From contig OZ004585.1 in NCBI GenBank assembly GCA_963924555.1, positions 7,580,556 through 7,644,555 on the forward strand: 64,000 bases of DNA. The letters run 5' to 3'. Position 1 is the stretch's first letter; each line of letters opens with the position of its first letter. Made by a program: the position numbers and the translations under genes. Shown here piece by piece: positions 58,846 to 64,000 of this stretch. The stretch is from Crambe crambe (Eukaryota; Porifera; Demospongiae; Poecilosclerida; Crambeidae). The notes beneath the pieces are model-generated. The model was given only the letters and a program-made list of their open reading frames with translations. It ran no database searches and was not told where the DNA came from.

Positions 58846-59436
58846 ATGAAGTATCTTGCTGCAGTACTTTTCATTGGAATATTATCAGGTGGACTAGGAC
58901 AGTGTAAGTAGCCGTGTGATATTGTTTAATGTTTAATATGTAGTATATAAAGCTAGCTCAGTATTGTAATTTACAGCTATAATCAACCTGGGAACAATAC
59001 TGGTGGCGAGTGAAAGTAAAAATCCAAATAACTACAACGAATCAACTCTCAAGACTATTAATGGCTGTACTAAGGATGGGTGTGTTGGACGAGTGTGGAT
59101 CTACTATAGTGACGTTGCGACATCCACCCAGTGGGGGACTATATCTCACAATGGCATAACTAACTATGCTAGAAATATCACCTGTCAACAACTTGGCTAT
59201 AAGGAATCAAATGATTCCAGACAGTCATCACCACTGAACCCTGAAGGTGATCCACCAGTATGGATCACAGAAACGAATTGTGGAGCTCCACCATCTGAAG
59301 ACCCACAACATTACCACAAGAATAACATCCTGCAGTGTTACCCTGAAGTCTGTCGACCAGATAATATACAGAACTGCAGAAATCATAATAATGACTTGAT
59401 GATAAGTTGTAGTAAGTTATATTGCACTTATACTGT

Positions 59437-59493
59437 AAAAACAAATGTGTAAAAACAACCTAAAAATGGGCTGTTTCTACACATTTGTTTTTA
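59437..59493. repeat. Conserved intron-2 hairpin (copy E)
   Basis: AAACAAATGTGTAAAAACA and TGTTTCTACACATTTGTTT pair around CCTAAAAATGGGC. Confidence 0.75.
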
Positions 59494-60749
59494 CATGCGA
59501 CATATTATTTTTGCACACAGACGGAGAGTTACACAGTAGTGAATATGATTACTACAATGGAGAGGTGTTCCTATGCCCACCTCCACCTACTCAGAAACCC
59601 TATGGAATGCAGACGTCCATGGGCCTCCTCCAAATTCATATCGATAAAAATATCAAAGGGATTACAATTGAGGATCCTACTGGTTATCGAGACCACTTTG
59701 AGTCCTCCAAAAGGAACAGCTTTTGCAGACAACTTGGATTCACACAGGCTGTCACTGATAGCCTGTACACTAAAAGAGCTTTGAGTAGCATATATGAGTT
59801 CTCTCAATCTAACTGTTTCTTGTAAGTAATGAAAAGATCTGCATGGTACAGTCATACAGGCCTATGATTATCTTTGTAATTTTTAACAGGAGTTCATGGT
59901 ACAATGCTACACAATTAAGAGAGTGCAGTGCAGATAAGTCTTCAACTGCTTGCTTTGGGTGCTGCTTGATGATTCAAGAGGGTGCCCAACAGACAGCTGC
60001 CAGCCTGACAACTTGATAGCCAAGCATGCTGTAAATTATAGCTCTAATAAGATTAGTCTTTTAAAAGACCATAATAATAGTAATGCCTCAGCATGACTTC
60101 AGTGCTACCTTTACTCTAATGTTATACATAGCCCTATATAGTTAAAATTCATCTTATTGTAGTGTATGACCCACATACTCAAGAGAGGGATACAGCAATA
60201 TCCAATGGCAATGGGTATCGTGATATATGTGAATTGAAGAATAAGGAGGTACAAAGCCACATTAAAACGTGTGGAGCAGGTATAATAGCTAACCATATTA
60301 TATTTATTACCTTATAATAACCTGCATGCTGTTATCTAGGATAGATATTTCTGTGTCCCATAACCCCCCCCCCCCCCAAAAAAAAAAAAAATTTCCATTG
60401 CAATTGTACTGTACATGTCCATTAATACTGATGTGGCACACACCCACGCGATTTACCATAAAGAGAGTGTTTTGTACATCAAATGGGTATCCAAAAGGGC
60501 GTGGTTAGGCAAAAGTGGGCGTGGTCAAGGAAATTTTTCTCACATACAAGCGCACAGGTATTCTCCCTGCCCCCCATTACAAATTCGTAGATAAAACCCT
60601 GACCTCTATTATATTTCTTTCAGATATACCTACCACTCATGAATTGGTCCTTCTTGGAGTCCTTTTTGCACTGCTATTTGTATCATCATTGATTCTACTT
60701 GCACTATATTGCACCATCACGGCAAAAAATAATGATGGTTGTAATTGCA

Positions 60750-61429
60750 GCGAGCGAGCGAAGCGAGTGAGCTGACTCTCAGGTCATGACTCATTGAAAT
60801 TTTAAATATATATATCTAGGTCTACACTCCAAAATGCCCCAGGCGTACGTACGTACGTGTACGTACGTACGTACGTACGTACGTGTCGTGCAATAGTAGC
60901 GCCCCTGCGCGTGCATTTATGCGCATGCTCCAGTTGCAATTGCTTGATTGATTTCTACATCGCTTTGTATATAGCATGGTGGATAGTAGGGCTAGGCTTA
61001 TCTAAGTGGATTGTAGGCACTAGACATATCCAAGTGCTTTGTGGTAAGTACTTAGCTTTCTATGCATGCAGCTGCCTGCCACTTAGCTACATAACACAAC
61101 AGCAAAGCACAAATGAACTATCAGCTCAACATTTCTACAGCCTTTTGGGCAGCAGGCACAAGACTGACAAGAGGCTTATCTAAGCGGCTTGTAGGCACTA
61201 GGCTTATCTAAGTGCTTTGAGGTAAGCATGTATGCAGCTGCCTGCCACCACTTAGCTACATGACTCTTAACAATATCAAGCACTGAAGCCTATCAGCTAC
61301 TTTAATTGCTCACTGTCAAATGCTGCACATTGCTACAGATACTCAACAGCAAATGAAAATCGTTGAAGAATACTTGCTTGCTCGCTCGCTGTCAACTGAA
61401 TGTTGAACATTGCCCTAGTTGTAATTGCA
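60750..61429. mobile_element. 0.68-kb insertion in exon 6 of copy E, 12-bp duplication
   Basis: GTTGTAATTGCA at 60,738-60,749 recurs at 61,418-61,429. The insert opens GCGAGCGAGCGAAGCGAG and contains a (GTAC)n run and two copies of a block with GGCTTATCTAAG, TTGTAGGCACTA and GCAGCTGCCTGCCAC. A similar sequence GCTTGCTCGCTCGCTGTC lies near the right end. No coding frame. Confidence 0.75.
60845..60887. repeat. (GTAC)n microsatellite
   Basis: Self-complementary GTAC/ACGT repeat inside the exon 6 insertion. Confidence 0.9.
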
Positions 61430-61527
61430 TTCTATCGTTTTGCTGCTACTGGTGTCTACTTTGCTGTGGACGTGGGCGTGAATACGACAACGTAAATGAA
61501 AATAAGCCAGATGGACAACAAGAATAG

Positions 61528-62640
61528 CTGCCTGGATCATATTATTTTGTTTTTGCACTAGCTAAATGTACTAAATAAGTATTCTCCTAACACATTATTA
61601 TTAGCACTACAAGAATAGACTAATATAGGTCACTGATCTCTTCTAGTTTGTTGTGTTGCTAAACCATAGTTATCTCTGCCATCATTTGCTTTTTGGGGCA
61701 CTTGGCTAACTGTATAATCATGCACTGAGATCTTATGGGTACGTGGTACAGGAAATTTAAATCACTGGCAAGATGTATTTTTGATGATCAGGCTCATACC
61801 ACAAATCACCTTGGATATGTAAGTAATGTTAATCCATAGGCATAGGAACCAGGGGGGGAGGGGGTCTACAGCCCCCCTAAACATCCCTAACCATATACTT
61901 CCAGACATGAAGTGTAATAACTTGTTGACTTCCCAAGAATACATGATTATTAAGCAATTTATCAGCAGATGAACTGAACCTAAAGGAAATTTGTTTCTGT
62001 AAATTCTAGATGTAATATTACTAACTAATTATCAACAGGATTCAATCAGGGTGGAAACTTCTCATCACATGCACAAACCATAATAATATTGGTGATGTAA
62101 ACTCAGATTTGCCTCTCAAATTGCACCAGATGCAATCTAAGTAAGGGGAACTAAAAGTCAAAAATTTCCCAGGGAACACCCCCCCCCCCTTTAGATGGCG
62201 CACTTTGTGCGGTATGTAGCCTATAGCTAGCATATGCCTATGTACTCCCACCATTGAGTAGAACAAACAATCCGGGCTCCATGTCCAAGTTCAAAGTTCA
62301 CATTAACATGTGCCAATAGTCCCTAGGCCCTCCTTTTTAACAGGGCCTGTGGGGACGAGGCTAACTTCTAGCGACATGGGAATATATACTGGCATAATAT
62401 CCCTACATTAATTTCTAGATGATTGCTCCACACAGAGTTCTTGGAGGAGAGGGGAGGGGTTAGTTGGAATAATTATATGGACAAAAAAATGTATCTACAT
62501 AGCTATATAGCTAGCTATGTACATACATACTGTCATTTGTAAAGGTCAAAGGTTAAAGCTGAAGTTGCAAGTGGTTTGTAGTCATGTGTTCTTCTTCACT
62601 TACTGGCTCCAGTCATGTATCCATTCACCCCTCACGAGTC
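61528..62640. repeat. Copy E 3' flank, duplicate of 41.5-42.5 and 48.0-48.7 kb
   Basis: Carries GTACTAAATAAGTATTCTCC, GGTCACTGATCTCTTCTAG, TTATCAGCAGATGAACTGAA and CCTCCTTTTTAACAGGGCCT as in the other units. No gene seen. Confidence 0.8.
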
Positions 62641-62659
62641 TTCAGCGGACATAAATAAT

Positions 62660-63252
62660 TATAAATGTAATTTGTAATATCAGAGGCCAATGAGGACTCC
62701 TCAACTTTCAACAAGTAGCTAAGATTATAAGGTAAGAGCATGATAGAGATAATTATAATAGCTACACTAGCTGTAGCATAGTTGCCAACCTCTCAAAATC
62801 AAAAGGAGTCAAAGTTTGAGGAGGGAGGGCCTGAGAAACAGTTAAATAAATTACTGTGGCCTTAAAAGGACAAAATAGTCATCTTTATACACTATTTCAT
62901 GGCTTATTAGAGGGATAACAATAGAAATGCTGACATTTTTGGAGGGACAGGCTCTAAAAAAGAGGGACTGTCCCTCCAAAATAGGGACGGTTGACAACTA
63001 TGCTGTAGCTACATAGTTAGCTATAGCTAATAGCTATTACTAAAGTGAATATTGTGGGGTAAAATTTAGTATAAGTACTGTACCCCTATAATTAGCACTG
63101 ACTGAACTCAATTCATTAGCTGCATGGTTATTGTGCATTTTCTCATTAGGATAGGAAAGTTCCAGCTTTGTGCAGGCCAATGGACCCAGTATTCCATATA
63201 TATACTACTAAAGAAGATCCAGGAGCTGCTAATAAGAAAGAGTCCAAAGTAA
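62660..63252 (+). pseudogene. Relic of the secreted-protein gene (two exons)
   Basis: 62,665-62,731 matches exon 4 of the 31.7-kb gene (TAATATCAGAGGCCAATGAG) but lacks 6 bp and gains AGCTAAGAT, producing a TAG. 63,150-63,249 matches exon 5 (ATAGGAAAGTTCCAGCTTTG...GAGTCCAAA). A 226-bp MITE (62777-63002) is inserted between them. The rest of the gene is absent. Confidence 0.75.
62777..63002. mobile_element. 226-bp MITE, ends CATAGTTG
   Basis: CATAGTTGCCAAC and GTTGACAACTATG are inverted ends; CTGTAG flanks both sides. The paralogous intron at about 33,305-33,325 is the empty state. Confidence 0.8.
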
Positions 63253-63587
63253 TAATAACAAGTTAGTCTTTTAAAAAGACTAGGAATGCCTCGGCACGAC
63301 TTCAGGCAACCTTTATTATTATTAAACTTCTAATGTGCACTGAGCAACATGGCTTATTGTAGTAAGATTGGTATTTACACAGCTTATTCTTGCTGTTCAA
63401 TGCTTTCAAACTGCCGTTTTGAATGATTCTCATGCATAGCTTGATTGAAGTATGTGTACTGGATTCTTTCATTAGATTCTCCTTCAACATGGCTCTCTCT
63501 TTGGCACTTCAAACAATCACCTAGTTCGTGTACATTGCAAATCTCTGTTGTTTTTGCTCATTGCTGTCTTCTCTGCATGGGCTTCAT

Positions 63588-63635
63588 TAGCCTCGTACCC
63601 AGGCCTTATTAAAATAAGGCCTGGGTACGAGGCTA
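63588..63635. repeat. Perfect 23-bp-stem hairpin
   Basis: TAGCCTCGTACCCAGGCCTT and its complement surround a 2-base loop. Probably a tiny palindromic MITE; it is the same size class as the 60-bp element at 33,908. T-rich repeats follow to 63,693. Confidence 0.85.
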
Positions 63636-63774
63636 GGGCTTTTTTTGTTGTTGTTGTTTTTTTGTTGTTGTTTTTTTTTTTTTTTTTTTTTTTGGCCATT
63701 GGACCACTTAAATAATTCTTACAGTATAGCTAGTTAATTATAGCTTTGTATTTATACTGTACATATGTTTTATA

Positions 63775-64000
63775 TCATACACAGCTATTCCTGCACTGTT
63801 GTCCATCTGACTTTAATTTACCGAATGCCATTGTATCCAAGCCTATATGTCCACGGCAAAGTCTACACCAGTAGCAGCAAAACATTCCAATGCAATTACG
63901 ATTACAACCATTATAATCAATTGTGATGGTGCAATATAGTGCAAGTAGAATCAATGATGACACTCCAACCAAGCCCCCAAGAATGGCAATTATAGTGTCA
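63775..64000 (-). CDS. SRCR receptor copy F, last exon (inverted)
   Basis: On the minus strand the exon encodes IAILGGLVGVSSLILLALYC, then CNRNCIGMFCCYWCRLC, matching exon 6 of the family. The helix is about four residues shorter than in C2 (LVGVSS against LAGVLLISS). The tail diverges (GLDTMAFGKLKSDGQQ), and a frame change near the usual DGQQE end gives CRNSCV before the stop at 63,775. The remaining exons lie beyond the right edge. Its opposite orientation breaks the head-to-tail series, so the array continues with an inversion. Confidence 0.75.
   Translation of the reverse strand, partial: DTIIAILGGLVGVSSLILLALYCTITIDYNGCNRNCIGMFCCYWCRLCRGHIGLDTMAFGKLKSDGQQCRNSCV

Larger units (their letters stand above)
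58846..61527 (+). pseudogene. SRCR receptor copy E, frameshifted and interrupted
   Basis: Exons 58846-58903, 58977-59411, 59521-59821, 59890-60030, 60163-60279, then exon 6 in two pieces (60624-60749 and 61430-61527). Exons 1-3 are open: signal peptide, SRCR 1, and SRCR 2 up to KRNSFCRQLGFTQAV. Exon 4 lacks 10 bp relative to C2 (TGCTGCTTG joins ATGATTC), shifting frame into a TGA within the exon. A second small indel follows (ATAGCCAAGCATGCT). Exon 6 is split by a 0.68-kb insertion inside the Cys-rich tail; the unspliced frame ends in a new tail (ERAKRVS). If transcribed, the product would be a secreted protein ending within SRCR 2. Confidence 0.8.

Overview
The window looks like a piece of a sponge (Porifera, probably demosponge) nuclear genome. 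It is AT-rich and intron-rich, with compact GT-AG introns. It carries single-copy animal genes (HDAC11, a RIB43A/RIBC axonemal protein, a glypican, the germline piRNA factor ASZ1/GASZ) next to a tandem family of two-SRCR-domain membrane receptors of a kind sponges expand. No bacterial, plastid or RNA genes were seen. The species cannot be fixed from the sequence alone.

Layout. 1-1.7 kb: 3' part of SRCR receptor copy A (+). 2.4-3.6 kb: a single-exon repeat-rich protein of unknown function (-). 4.5-8.0 kb: HDAC11 (-), head-to-head across about 200 bp with the RIB43A-like gene at 8.2-10.5 kb (+). 10.6-22.3 kb: a glypican (+) whose introns 2 and 5 hold a composite repeat family ending in long, near-perfect palindromes. 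22.9-26.1 kb: ASZ1 (-), tail-to-tail with the glypican. 26.9-30.7 and 31.7-34.5 kb: two related secreted proteins (+) built from small phase-0 exons, the first very acidic. 35.0-61.5 kb: SRCR copies B, C1, C2, D and E (+), with an inverted copy F entering from the right edge (-).

The SRCR family has a six-exon plan: signal peptide, SRCR 1, most of SRCR 2, rest of SRCR 2, a juxtamembrane stalk, then a transmembrane helix with a short Cys-rich tail. Only C2 reads through intact in this window. B has lost its start codon, one splice junction and 14 bp of exon 3, and a 4.3-kb P-element-like transposon sits in its intron 3. C1 has only exons 1-2 and could be an alternative 5' cassette for C2. D and E carry frame or splice lesions. 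The duplication units also carried pieces of the upstream secreted-protein gene.

Because the region is internally duplicated, several mobile elements can be compared with a paralogous empty site, which fixes boundaries and target-site duplications without outside data. The most unusual result is the TCAGAGAGTGCG family: it inserts exactly between A and T with no target duplication, as Helitrons do, yet two of its copies end in 250-450 bp palindromes. The two arms of the four array palindromes match perfectly within a copy, while the copies differ from each other.
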